A stretch of 46,300 nt of DNA from Opitutia bacterium UBA7350 (GTDB lineage Bacteria; Verrucomicrobiota; Verrucomicrobiia; Opitutales; Coraliomargaritaceae), in the NCBI GenBank assembly GCA_002470925.1, contig DKOX01000128.1, forward strand, positions 1 to 46,300. The letters run 5' to 3'. The position numbers were made by a program, and so were the translations under genes. Positions 18,921 to 26,246 of the stretch are shown one piece after another. The notes beneath the pieces are model-generated. The model had not been told where the DNA came from, ran no database searches, and was given only the letters and a program-made list of their open reading frames with translations. Each line of letters starts with the position of its first letter. Position 1 is the stretch's first letter.

Positions 18921-20150
18921 ATGCCTAATTCTCGATTTGATACTGAAATTATACGTGCTGATTTTCCAATTTTACACCGGGAAGTTGGTGGGCGCCCGCT
19001 TTCCTATTTGGATAATGCCGCGACTGCACAAAAGCCTAAAGCAGTGATTGATGCGCTGGAACGTTACTATACTTTTGAAAATGCCAACATTCACCGCGGA
19101 GTTCATTATTTGAGCGAGCAGTTGACGGAAGCTTACGAAGCGGTGCGGCTCCAAGTAGCGGATTTTCTGGGCGCGAAGGATGCGGCCGAGGTCATTTTTA
19201 CCCGGGGTGCGACCGAGGGTATCAACCTTATTGCAGAGGGATTCAGTAAAACTTGCCTTGGGCCGGGTGATGAAATCCTGATTACTCACATGGAGCACCA
19301 CGCTAATATCGTGCCCTGGCAAATGGCCGCGGAGCAATCGGGCGCGCAAGTCAAGGTGGTTCCAGTTTTGCCGGATGGTTCGCTTGATATGGAGGCGTTA
19401 CCGGCGCTTTTAAATGAGCGCACCCGCATTTTTGCTTTTGTGCACACCTCCAATACTCTGGGCACCATTAACCCGGCAAAGGAAATGATCGCAATGGCGC
19501 ATGCCAAAGGCATCCCGGTTTTGTTGGATGGGGCTCAGCTCGTACCGCATGCACCGGTGGATGTCGCGGAATTGGATTGCGATTTTTTCGTCTTTTCCGG
19601 GCATAAACTCTTTGGTCCGACCGGGATAGGGGTCTTGTGGGGCAAGCGCGAATGGCTGGAGCGCCTGCCGCCGTATCAAGGTGGAGGTGATATGATTGAG
19701 GTGGTCGATTTTGCGGGGACGACTTACAAGGGCTTGCCGGGTAAATTTGAGGCGGGCACACCGCATATCGCTGGCGTGATTGGCTTGGGTGCGGCGATCG
19801 ATTACCTGAATGGTATGGATCGCACTGCTGCCCTTGTGCACGAAGAAAGTTTGCTAAAGGCGGCGACCGCGGCGCTGGTGGAAGTTCCCGGACTTCAGAT
19901 CTTTGGAACCGCGCCCCAAAAAGCCTCGGTGCTTTCCTTCTTGATCGAGGGCGTGCATCCGCATGACATTGGCACCTTTCTCAATGCCGACGGAATCGCG
20001 ATTCGGGCCGGGCATCACTGTACGCAGCCCCTGCTCAAGGAATTCGGTTTTGCCGCGACCGCCCGCGCCTCATTTGCCTTTTACAATACTCTGGAAGAAG
20101 TCGAGCGATTGCGTGCGTCGCTGCACAAGCTCCGCCAATTTTTTGATTGA
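18921..20150 (+). CDS. sufS: Cysteine desulfurase SufS
   Basis: SufS takes sulfur from cysteine, giving alanine and an enzyme persulfide used for iron-sulfur cluster building. The 409-residue protein is a group II class V aminotransferase. The PLP Lys is at 229 (FSGHKLFGPTG), the sulfur-carrying Cys at 367 (GHHCTQPLL), and the conserved opening DFPIL...YLDNAATAQKP is present. The gene precedes a SufU-type partner by 35 bases, so persulfide transfer to SufU is the likely job. No sufB, sufC or sufD lies in the window. Confidence 0.95.
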   Translation: MPNSRFDTEIIRADFPILHREVGGRPLSYLDNAATAQKPKAVIDALERYYTFENANIHRGVHYLSEQLTEAYEAVRLQVADFLGAKDAAEVIFTRGATEGINLIAEGFSKTCLGPGDEILITHMEHHANIVPWQMAAEQSGAQVKVVPVLPDGSLDMEALPALLNERTRIFAFVHTSNTLGTINPAKEMIAMAHAKGIPVLLDGAQLVPHAPVDVAELDCDFFVFSGHKLFGPTGIGVLWGKREWLERLPPYQGGGDMIEVVDFAGTTYKGLPGKFEAGTPHIAGVIGLGAAIDYLNGMDRTAALVHEESLLKAATAALVEVPGLQIFGTAPQKASVLSFLIEGVHPHDIGTFLNADGIAIRAGHHCTQPLLKEFGFAATARASFAFYNTLEEVERLRASLHKLRQFFD

Positions 20151-20185
20151 GGGTCATCGGCGGATCCAATGCCCTGCCATCCAGC

Positions 20186-20614
20186 ATGAATGACGAAAAC
20201 GCACTACTAAAGGAGTTGTATCAGGCCACCATTCTTGAGCACAATAAGGAGCCCCGTCATTACGGCATTTTGCCGGACCATACCGAGGTCAAAGAAGGTT
20301 ATAACCCGCTCTGCGGTGACAAAATCACCTTTTACCTGAAGCGTTCTGAAGAGGGAAAAATAGAAGCAGCAAGCTTTGAATGCGCGGCCTGCGCCATTTG
20401 TAAGGCGAGCGCCTCCATCCTGCTTGAAAAAGCGATGCAGGACAAGTTCCGTCATTTTGAAGTGCTGCACGCCAAGGGTCTGGCACATTTGGAGGGTAAC
20501 TCGGCGCAAGCTGATAGCCAGGCAGATGAATTTGCGGCATTGGGAGCAGTCCGGGCCTTCCCGTCCCGCCTGAACTGTGCGCGTCTTCCCTGGGACACAT
20601 TAAAACCAGATTAA
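20186..20614 (+). CDS. sufU: SufU-type iron-sulfur/sulfur-transfer protein
   Basis: SufU-type proteins accept persulfide sulfur from SufS using a zinc site. The 142-residue protein (ATG 20186) has the expected Cys 43 with Asp 45 (NPLCGD), Cys 69 (ACAICKASAS) and Cys 131 (NCARLPW). The spacing from Cys 69 to Cys 131 equals that recalled for SufU. An 18-residue or so insertion between the second and third sites, compared with IscU, also supports SufU. Extra Cys 66 and 72 surround the second site, which is unusual. A TTG at 20147 overlapping the sufS stop would extend the protein by 13 residues without family resemblance. Confidence 0.88.
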   Translation: MNDENALLKELYQATILEHNKEPRHYGILPDHTEVKEGYNPLCGDKITFYLKRSEEGKIEAASFECAACAICKASASILLEKAMQDKFRHFEVLHAKGLAHLEGNSAQADSQADEFAALGAVRAFPSRLNCARLPWDTLKPD

Positions 20615-20631
20615 CCTAAGATGGGGTAAGT

Positions 20632-20655
20632 AACCCGCTTAAGTTGGGTTTTTTA
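20632..20655 (+). terminator. Rho-independent terminator-like hairpin after sufU
   Basis: AACCC (20632-20636) pairs with GGGTT (20646-20650) across a nine-base loop that is itself partly palindromic (CTTAAG). A run of T follows directly. It lies 18 bases after the sufU stop and probably ends the sufSU transcript. The stem is short, so termination may be incomplete. Confidence 0.55.
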
Positions 20656-20665
20656 TTTACAGTTA

Positions 20666-20693
20666 TTGACAGTATAAAAAATAAGTATATTAC
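20666..20693 (+). promoter_or_regulatory. Sigma-70-type promoter before the unrecognised 199-residue gene
   Basis: A perfect -35 box TTGACA (20666-20671) is followed after 16 bases by TATTAC (20688-20693), a partial match to TATAAT. It lies in A+T-rich DNA directly after the sufU terminator and about 52 bases before the next start codon. The placement is what one expects of a promoter for that gene. Confidence 0.5.
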
Positions 20694-20744
20694 TCTTTTG
20701 GTAAAATAATTTTATTAACTAGATACCCCTCGACGTGTATAATT

Positions 20745-21344
20745 ATGAAAAATGCTGTAAACAAAATTTTAGAAATAAATTGCATAATCAAATCGCTGGA
20801 TCCGGCCTTACAGGAGTTAGCATCAGACGTCCTTCTGAGATTGGCTTTTGGCAATATTCTCAATGAACCGAACGATCAGGAGAGCGTAAAGATCCATCCG
20901 GAAAAGCTAAGAAATCTCAATGCACTCGATGGCAAAATTGCTATTGAGCGTCCGGAATTTTTCGAAGGTCATGAGCATGATCGATTAAAGGACAATGTGC
21001 ATCTAATCGTGGCATGGTTCTATTCAATTTATGGACTTTTTCCGATTGAAACAAAACTGGTTCGTGAAACTGCAGTGCAGGTGGGTCTGATGATACCGAA
21101 CCGTCCGGACAATACGATGCGGCAAGCAAAATGCAAGGGGCACTCGCTCTATGATCATGTGGGTCGTGGGTGGCAATTGTCAGCGCTGGGGGAGCGCTAT
21201 GTGCAGCAACGTTATGAAGTTAAGCCTGGGAATAATACTTTTGATAATGAATCTGTTTATGATCATCTCATTAATTATTATCGGTCAAATTCTAGTAATG
21301 CACAGGGAGACCATTTCGTTGAGGTCGCGCATGCGTCTTCTTAG
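20745..21344 (+). CDS. Unrecognised 199-residue protein, possible winged-helix C-terminus
   Basis: I do not recognise this protein. It is soluble, with no signal peptide or membrane helix. The N-terminal half is helical and charged. Residues about 85-165 run helix (VHLIVAWFYSIYG), helix (ETKLVRETAVQVGLM), a polar loop with basic residues, then G-RGWQLSALGERYVQQ. That ending resembles the wing plus last helix of winged-helix DNA-binding domains. The gene has its own promoter-like sequence, is visibly more A+T-rich than the metabolic genes beside it, and its stop overlaps that of the convergent kinase-like gene by four bases. A DNA-binding role is a guess from pattern only. Confidence 0.75.
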   Translation: MKNAVNKILEINCIIKSLDPALQELASDVLLRLAFGNILNEPNDQESVKIHPEKLRNLNALDGKIAIERPEFFEGHEHDRLKDNVHLIVAWFYSIYGLFPIETKLVRETAVQVGLMIPNRPDNTMRQAKCKGHSLYDHVGRGWQLSALGERYVQQRYEVKPGNNTFDNESVYDHLINYYRSNSSNAQGDHFVEVAHASS

Positions 21345-22375
21345 AATTCTATGTCAAGGGTAACTCCAATATTCATAAAAGTGATTTCGCCCATCGAGGA
21401 ACACTTTTTGAATGCGTTGACACCGTGCATATCGGCCAATTCTGCAGCAAGTTGAACAACTTTTTCCTGACTGGATATTTGATCGGCACACATGCAGGTT
21501 CGTAAAGCGTCAATGCGATCCATCACAAAATTAAGCCGTCGTTTGATGAGTGAGCGCTCCTCGTATTGGTACTGCAGGCTGGTTTGATAGTTAATCAATT
21601 CAGAGCAAAGTTCTACCACCGGAAGGTTGTTTTTGAAAAATTGTGGTAAATAGAGGGAACGCCGACCTTCATAACACTGTTGGTCAAAGTCGATGGCCCG
21701 CACGCGATATTGATTTTGCTCGAAATCTGGAGTCACTTCCACGACGTAATTATAGGCTCGCATATCGCCCAAGAGGCGAACGAAGCAGCGTTCGTTGAAT
21801 TTAATGAATTCCTTGGCGAGCCGCACCGAGTGTAGGTCTTGGCGCGGTAGGTACTCGCGGATAAAATCATCCCCCGGGACACCAATGATATGCTCCTCGA
21901 TAAGGGTGTCACCGCAGACCATGAAGTTGATGTCATTGGGGGAGAGCAGTTCCTCCAATTCCAAGCCGTATACCCGCGAGGCGTCGGCTTTTTTCACGTA
22001 GAAGTAATCATGGTTGTCGTTGTGTTGATTCACGACGCGGACCCGCATGGGTTTGGTGTTTCCAAAGGTGCAGTAATCAACCCGGTCGATATATAGATTT
22101 CCAAGTACACGTTCATCCCCATCCGAGCGCAGCATAACATAAATGCGCTTAAGGCCCTCATAGAGTTCCTGACCGAGTTGCTGTTCATATTTGAGGGTAA
22201 GCCACAAGGTATCATTCCCGTCCTTGTCAATGAGGGGAAAGGTCTCCTCGTATTGCAGCATATCCTCATAAATCACGGGCAGGTCGCGCGCCCGCCTGAA
22301 ACTGCTCAGGTACTCGCGAAACTGATCGTTGATTGGAAAGAAAAGCTTTCTCTGCTGCATCGCTTCAAAGGACAT
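21341..22375 (-). CDS. Unrecognised 344-residue protein with a kinase-like motif set
   Basis: No family name comes to mind. The protein is soluble and 344 residues long from the ATG at 22375; a TTG at 22387 would add four residues. Several segments resemble a protein- or aminoglycoside-kinase fold in the right order: YVKK (127-130, candidate ATP-binding Lys), a helix with Glu (EELL, 141-144), GDMRAYN (203-209, candidate catalytic Asp 204 and metal-binding Asn 209), and IDFD (228-231, candidate DFG-like Asp 229). HipA and phosphotransferase enzymes use a similar GD...N and DFD pair. The Cys-rich helical C-terminus (about 255-344) is unlike these. A kinase function is inferred from the motifs and is not established. 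Confidence 0.8.
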   Translation of the reverse strand: MSFEAMQQRKLFFPINDQFREYLSSFRRARDLPVIYEDMLQYEETFPLIDKDGNDTLWLTLKYEQQLGQELYEGLKRIYVMLRSDGDERVLGNLYIDRVDYCTFGNTKPMRVRVVNQHNDNHDYFYVKKADASRVYGLELEELLSPNDINFMVCGDTLIEEHIIGVPGDDFIREYLPRQDLHSVRLAKEFIKFNERCFVRLLGDMRAYNYVVEVTPDFEQNQYRVRAIDFDQQCYEGRRSLYLPQFFKNNLPVVELCSELINYQTSLQYQYEERSLIKRRLNFVMDRIDALRTCMCADQISSQEKVVQLAAELADMHGVNAFKKCSSMGEITFMNIGVTLDIEF

Positions 22376-22441
22376 ACCAAAAGACAAGCAGCGGAGGCGT
22401 CGGGGGCAAATCCTATTTTAGGGTTGAGCTCAAGGTTAGCC

Positions 22442-22447
22442 TATAGT
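22442..22447 (+). promoter_or_regulatory. -10 element of the ffs promoter
   Basis: TATAGT lies about ten bases before the predicted 5' end of the SRP RNA, which is where a -10 box belongs. No good -35 match is seen at 16-18 bases upstream; a TTGAGC at 22424-22429 is too close. Confidence 0.4.
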
Positions 22448-22456
22448 TGATTGTTC

Positions 22457-22558
22457 GGTGGCCGGGTCCTATGCAATGCCGGACAAATAAACCCCGTCAG
22501 GCCCGGAAGGGAGCAGCGGTAGTTTGATCCACATGTGCCGTAGGGTGCCTGGCCACTT
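22457..22558 (+). ncRNA. ffs: Signal recognition particle RNA, small bacterial (4.5S) type
   Basis: This is the RNA of the signal recognition particle, which binds the Ffh protein and guides membrane proteins to the translocon. The apical domain is unmistakable: GTCAGGCCCGGAAGGGAGCA with the GGAA tetraloop, followed by GCAGCGGTAG. The ends GTGGCC (from 22458) and GGCCAC (to 22556) pair to close the long hairpin. The roughly 100-base length is the short form without an Alu domain. A run of six T (22557-22562) follows and can end transcription. dnaX begins 80 bases downstream, an arrangement of ffs/scr next to dnaX known from several phyla. Confidence 0.95.
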
Positions 22559-22640
22559 TTTTGCCTTTTTGGCAGCGCAGGGGCTTTTTTTATGAAACCA
22601 CTTGCCAGCGGCTCGGGATGTCGGCTTTTTTATACATTGC

Positions 22641-23783
22641 ATGGAGCAAGCTTATCAAGTCATCGCCCGCCGCTGGCGTCCCAAACAGTTTGATGAACTC
22701 GTGGGTCAGGATCATATCGTTCAAACCCTGCGCAATGCGATTGAGAGCAAACGCATCGCCCATGCCTATCTCTTTGTTGGGCCGCGCGGCACTGGCAAGA
22801 CGAGTTCAGCGCGGCTCTTCGCCAAGTCGCTGAATGCCGAGGGCGGCCCGAGTGTTGCTCCTGCTAATGACTCTGAGATTAGCCAAGCTATCATGAATGG
22901 ATCCTGTATGGATGTCATTGAGATAGACGGCGCTTCCAACAACAGCGTCGACCAGGTGCGGGAATTGCGTGAGGATTGCCAATACGCCCCAACTCAGTGC
23001 AGTTACAAGATCTACATCATCGACGAGGTGCACATGCTCTCGACTGCGGCCTTTAATGCACTCCTTAAAACCCTCGAGGAACCGCCGCCTCACGTGATCT
23101 TTATTTTTGCTACTACAGAATCACACAAGGTGCTGCCTACGATAGTTTCCCGTTGCCAACGGTTTGAATTCCGGCCCATCCCGGATGAGGTGATCGTAGA
23201 GAAGCTCGCCACGATTGCAAAAGCGGAGGGTATCAAAGTGGCGCCGGAGGCCTTGGCGGCGGTCGCCCGGCTCGCCAACGGGGGGATGCGTGACTCGCAG
23301 TCTATTTTGGATCAAATGATTTCCTTCTGTGGCAAGGAAATCGCGGAGCAGGATGTTCTGGATGTGTATGGATTGGTCTCTGCGGAGCGGATCACGCAAC
23401 TAGCGGGTGCATTGGGATGCTTGGATTTTGCGGCGATCATTGCGGCCGTGGATACTTTTGTGGTCGAGGGTCGGGACTTGTATCGTATTTTGATTGATCT
23501 GGAGGCGGAGGTGCGCCGCGCTTTGTTGGATGCGATTCATAACAATGGAAGCACCGAGCAACTGGGCACAAGTTTGACGACGGAATCCTTGATGCGTATG
23601 CTGGATGCCCTGCATGAGGGTGGTGCCAGTGTGCAACGCGGTTTATCGGAAAAAGTGAATTTTGAGGTGGTTTTACTGAAAGCTGCCGAGGAATCACGCT
23701 CCCGTGCCATTGATACGGTTTTGAAACAGCTCGCGGGAAGTGCTTCGGCATCCGAAGGCGGAAGCGACGAAAAAAAAAACTAA
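22641..23783 (+). CDS. dnaX: DNA polymerase III gamma/tau subunit, zero-frame (gamma-like) product
   Basis: DnaX is the clamp-loader ATPase of DNA polymerase III. The zero-frame product has 380 residues from the ATG at 22641 (MEQAYQVIARRWRP, the usual start of the family). Walker A is GPRGTGKT (47-54), Walker B IIDEVH (127-132), and the arginine-finger motif SRC is at 170-172. The zinc module that normally carries four Cys between Walker A and Walker B is present in length, but the segment after KSLN (about 65-85) has no cysteines. The frame ends at a TAA (23781-23783) right after a run of ten A. The -1 frame continues for 113 codons, so this is probably the gamma form of a two-product gene. 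Confidence 0.93.
   Translation: MEQAYQVIARRWRPKQFDELVGQDHIVQTLRNAIESKRIAHAYLFVGPRGTGKTSSARLFAKSLNAEGGPSVAPANDSEISQAIMNGSCMDVIEIDGASNNSVDQVRELREDCQYAPTQCSYKIYIIDEVHMLSTAAFNALLKTLEEPPPHVIFIFATTESHKVLPTIVSRCQRFEFRPIPDEVIVEKLATIAKAEGIKVAPEALAAVARLANGGMRDSQSILDQMISFCGKEIAEQDVLDVYGLVSAERITQLAGALGCLDFAAIIAAVDTFVVEGRDLYRILIDLEAEVRRALLDAIHNNGSTEQLGTSLTTESLMRMLDALHEGGASVQRGLSEKVNFEVVLLKAAEESRSRAIDTVLKQLAGSASASEGGSDEKKN
23770..23783 (+). other. dnaX: A10 slippery run and stop: programmed -1 frameshift or slippage site in dnaX
   Basis: Ten consecutive A (23770-23779) are followed by C and the zero-frame stop TAA (23781-23783). Slipping back by one base, or adding one A in the transcript, joins the dnaX frame to a long open frame ending at 24121. 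E. coli dnaX uses A-AAA-AAG ribosomal slipping and Thermus dnaX uses an A9 transcript slippage. This site resembles the latter most. A GGCGG-containing purine-rich stretch just upstream could act as a stimulating internal Shine-Dalgarno sequence. Confidence 0.75.
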
Positions 23784-24121
23784 AACTACGTGATTTGAAT
23801 TTGCCAGCGCTGGTGTTACCGGGGGCAGAACCCACCGGGGAACAACCGGTTGCAATTGCACCGTCCGCAGCGGTAGCGGAGGAACCCGTCGATTACGCTG
23901 AGGCGGTGGAAGTTGCGTTGCGGGATGTGCCAAGGCCAGGGCCGATCGCACCGGCACCGGTGGAAAACAAAGGACCCTTGATGACGGTGGAGGCAGCCCT
24001 GGATCAGATCGGAGAGGCGGTGCTCGCAGACTTTAAAAAACAATTCAACGGGAAACCCACCCAAATGCGTCATATTGATGCAAAGGACCGGATCTTCGAG
24101 AAGGAAAAAGAGTCCGAATGA
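23780..24121 (+). CDS. dnaX: Tau-specific C-terminal extension of DnaX, -1 frame
   Basis: This frame continues dnaX after a -1 shift at the A10 run and gives a tau protein of about 493 residues. The first part is a Pro/Ala/Glu-rich linker of the sort that follows the clamp-loader core. The end (about 25 residues, around DFKKQFNGKPTQMRHI) resembles the small C-terminal domain of many DnaX proteins, in which an 'F-G...R' motif is common. It has no credible start codon of its own (only a TTG at 23795, no ribosome binding site), which also argues for expression by frameshifting. In E. coli the tau extension binds the polymerase alpha subunit and DnaB; the same role is inferred. Confidence 0.75.
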   Translation, partial: LKLRDLNLPALVLPGAEPTGEQPVAIAPSAAVAEEPVDYAEAVEVALRDVPRPGPIAPAPVENKGPLMTVEAALDQIGEAVLADFKKQFNGKPTQMRHIDAKDRIFEKEKESE

Positions 24122-24149
24122 TAGGATGTTTAACAGGAGGAAAAGCGGC

Positions 24150-24830
24150 ATGTTCAGTCTTAAAAAATGCTTACAGTCCTTAAAGGGAGGTCTTGGGGGA
24201 TCGTGGAAATTTCTCCTGCCGGCGCTTGGCTTAAGCGGTTTTATCCTTATGTTGGGAGCGGTGGATAAGATGGATTCCAGAATCGAGGAAAAATGCGAAG
24301 TTTTGCAGGTGGATGTATCGGCCTGTGCGAGTGCATGCGCGATGCCTTCTCATGTGGATCTTTCGAGTGGCAACTTTCCAATTCAACGCAGCGAGGCGGA
24401 GTGGCGCGCACGCCTCACCGAATTACAATACAAAGTTGCGCGCGAGCAGGGCACCGAGCGTCCTTTCCAAAATCTCTACCACGACAACAAAGCGATCGGC
24501 TTGTATCGCTGTATCGGTTGCGCCACTCCGTTATTCAGCAGTACCGATAAATTTGATTCCGGGACGGGTTGGCCGAGTTTTTCCAAACCCATTGACGCGC
24601 GCACTTTGGGGGAACACCGGGATGAAAGCTACGGCATGATTCGCACCGAGGTGCATTGTGCGGTCTGTGGTTCGCATCAGGGGCATGTTTTTCCGGATGG
24701 TCCGGGGCCGAGTGGTTTGCGGTATTGCATCAACTCAGCATCACTTGAGTTTGAGCCCGCGGACTCAGTCGAAGCCATTGTGGAGTTGGTGCAGCAATGG
24801 TATGGCGCGTCCGCTGCGAAAGACAGATGA
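24150..24830 (+). CDS. msrB: Peptide methionine-(R)-S-oxide reductase MsrB, membrane anchored
   Basis: MsrB reduces methionine-R-sulfoxide in damaged proteins. The 226-residue protein starts at ATG 24150, nine bases after a perfect AGGAGG (24135-24140). An in-frame ATG at 24126 lies before that site and is less likely. It has a basic N-terminus and one hydrophobic helix (about 19-38), then a linker with Cys 49, 59 and 63, and the MsrB domain from about 80. Zinc is held by CIGC (121-124) and CAVC (170-173), and the catalytic Cys is 193 in RYCINSASLEF. Membrane anchoring implies it repairs envelope proteins, perhaps using electrons from a thiol carrier. Confidence 0.93.
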   Translation: MFSLKKCLQSLKGGLGGSWKFLLPALGLSGFILMLGAVDKMDSRIEEKCEVLQVDVSACASACAMPSHVDLSSGNFPIQRSEAEWRARLTELQYKVAREQGTERPFQNLYHDNKAIGLYRCIGCATPLFSSTDKFDSGTGWPSFSKPIDARTLGEHRDESYGMIRTEVHCAVCGSHQGHVFPDGPGPSGLRYCINSASLEFEPADSVEAIVELVQQWYGASAAKDR

Positions 24831-24866
24831 TGCAAACCTCACAATTTTCTTTTTTTCACTTTAGAC

Positions 24867-26246
24867 ATGACTCAAGCATTCGAAAATAGTCGCCGCAATT
24901 TCATCAAGGGTGCCAGCCTGGCAGGTTTTGCCGGGATGCTTGGCCATTCTGCGCCGGCAGCGACGCCCCCAGCGGGGCGTTTCGCAAAGAACATGATTTT
25001 TCTGGTTGCGGATGGTATGGGGACAGGGACGCTTTCTTTGGCGCATTACTGGCACTTGAGGCATGCAGGATCGGCACTCAATTGGATGCAACTGCTCGAG
25101 CGACCCGGGGTGCGGCGCGCTTTGCAGGGTACGGCCTCCGCAAGTTCGCCGGTTACGGATTCCGCGGCGGCGGGCAGCGCCTGGGGCTGCGGTCAGCGCA
25201 TCAACAACGGCGCGATCAATGTTAATCCCAAGGGTGAATCACTTGAGCCGATATTCGTGCGGGCAAAAAAAGCCGGAAAAGTGACGGGATGTGTGAGCAC
25301 TTGCCGCATCACACATGCCACACCGGCAGCATTTGTGGCAAATGTAGCGCACCGGGATTTGGAGGATGACATTGCGCTGCAATATCTGGAGCGAGGGGTT
25401 GATGTTCTGATGGGCGGAGGGCGTCGCCATTTTAAATCTGAGGCGCGTGATTTGATCCCTGCGTTTGCGAGCAAGGGTTACGCGATCAGTGCGACGCTCG
25501 GGGACTTGCGGAAATTGTCCGGAGAAGGAGGGCCTCTTTTGGGCTTATATTCCGAGGACCACCTGCCTTATGCGCTGGATCGTGCCAATGATGCGTCTCT
25601 GGCGGTCATTCCGGGTCTGGAGGTCATGTTTGAAGCGGCGCTAAAACGGTTGTCCGGTAATAAAGCGGGCTTTGTTTTACAGGTGGAAGCGGGGAGAATT
25701 GATCATGCCGGTCATGTTAACGATGGGGCGGCAATCCTGCATGAGCAACTGGAGTTTGACCGCTGTATCGAGACTGCCCTTGAATTTTGCGATAGGCATC
25801 CCGACACCCTTTTGGTGGTTACCACGGACCACGGAACCGGAGGGTGTCAGCTTAACGGCACGGGCAAGAGCTATAATGGGAGTGGAGCGGCGCTCGATCG
25901 GCTCAACTCGGTAACTGCGAGCCTTGAAGCGATTGCCCGCGAGGTTGGGCGGGTCGGCAGCCTGGATACGGCCCAGTTCAAATTGGTTACGGGGATTGAT
26001 CTGCCCGAAGCAAAAGTTGCGGCTTTCAATGCGCAATTAGCGGAGCAAATGGACTATCCAGCGGGGGCATTGGCGGATTGCTTTCAGGCTGAACTTGAGG
26101 CGGCGACTGCGGTGGGCTGGACCTCGCACAATCACACTGCTGAACACGTGGAATTGGCAGCCATCGGGCCGGGAGCGAATGGGATTCCCGCCTACATCGA
26201 GAACTACCAATTGCATGGCCTTCTTTGTCGTGCACTGGAGATCTAG
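24867..26246 (+). CDS. Alkaline phosphatase, Tat-exported
   Basis: This 459-residue protein belongs to the PhoA-type alkaline phosphatase superfamily and releases phosphate from monoesters in the periplasm. It begins with a Tat signal (SRRNFIKGASLAGF, 8-21) and a likely cleavage after AHSAPA-like residues near 32. Metal-binding Asp 49 is in VADGMG and the catalytic Ser 99 in VTDSAAAGSAWG, followed later by the HVNDGA and TTDHGTGG metal-ligand motifs. The conserved Cys-rich region near 140-150 has no clear disulfide partner. Tat export fits a folded metalloenzyme. Its stop overlaps that of cysJ by four bases. A phosphate-starvation role is likely but no Pho box is visible. Confidence 0.9.
   Translation: MTQAFENSRRNFIKGASLAGFAGMLGHSAPAATPPAGRFAKNMIFLVADGMGTGTLSLAHYWHLRHAGSALNWMQLLERPGVRRALQGTASASSPVTDSAAAGSAWGCGQRINNGAINVNPKGESLEPIFVRAKKAGKVTGCVSTCRITHATPAAFVANVAHRDLEDDIALQYLERGVDVLMGGGRRHFKSEARDLIPAFASKGYAISATLGDLRKLSGEGGPLLGLYSEDHLPYALDRANDASLAVIPGLEVMFEAALKRLSGNKAGFVLQVEAGRIDHAGHVNDGAAILHEQLEFDRCIETALEFCDRHPDTLLVVTTDHGTGGCQLNGTGKSYNGSGAALDRLNSVTASLEAIAREVGRVGSLDTAQFKLVTGIDLPEAKVAAFNAQLAEQMDYPAGALADCFQAELEAATAVGWTSHNHTAEHVELAAIGPGANGIPAYIENYQLHGLLCRALEI

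Noticed and set aside
23784..24121. The 113-codon frame after dnaX as an independent small gene
   Set aside because: It has no ribosome binding site or ATG, begins in the -1 frame right after the A10 run, and its content suits the DnaX linker and C-terminal domain.
24075..24149. Longer msrB start at 24075 or 24126
   Set aside because: The AGGAGG at 24135-24140 is correctly spaced only for ATG 24150, and the longer forms overlap the dnaX tau extension with no gain in family similarity.
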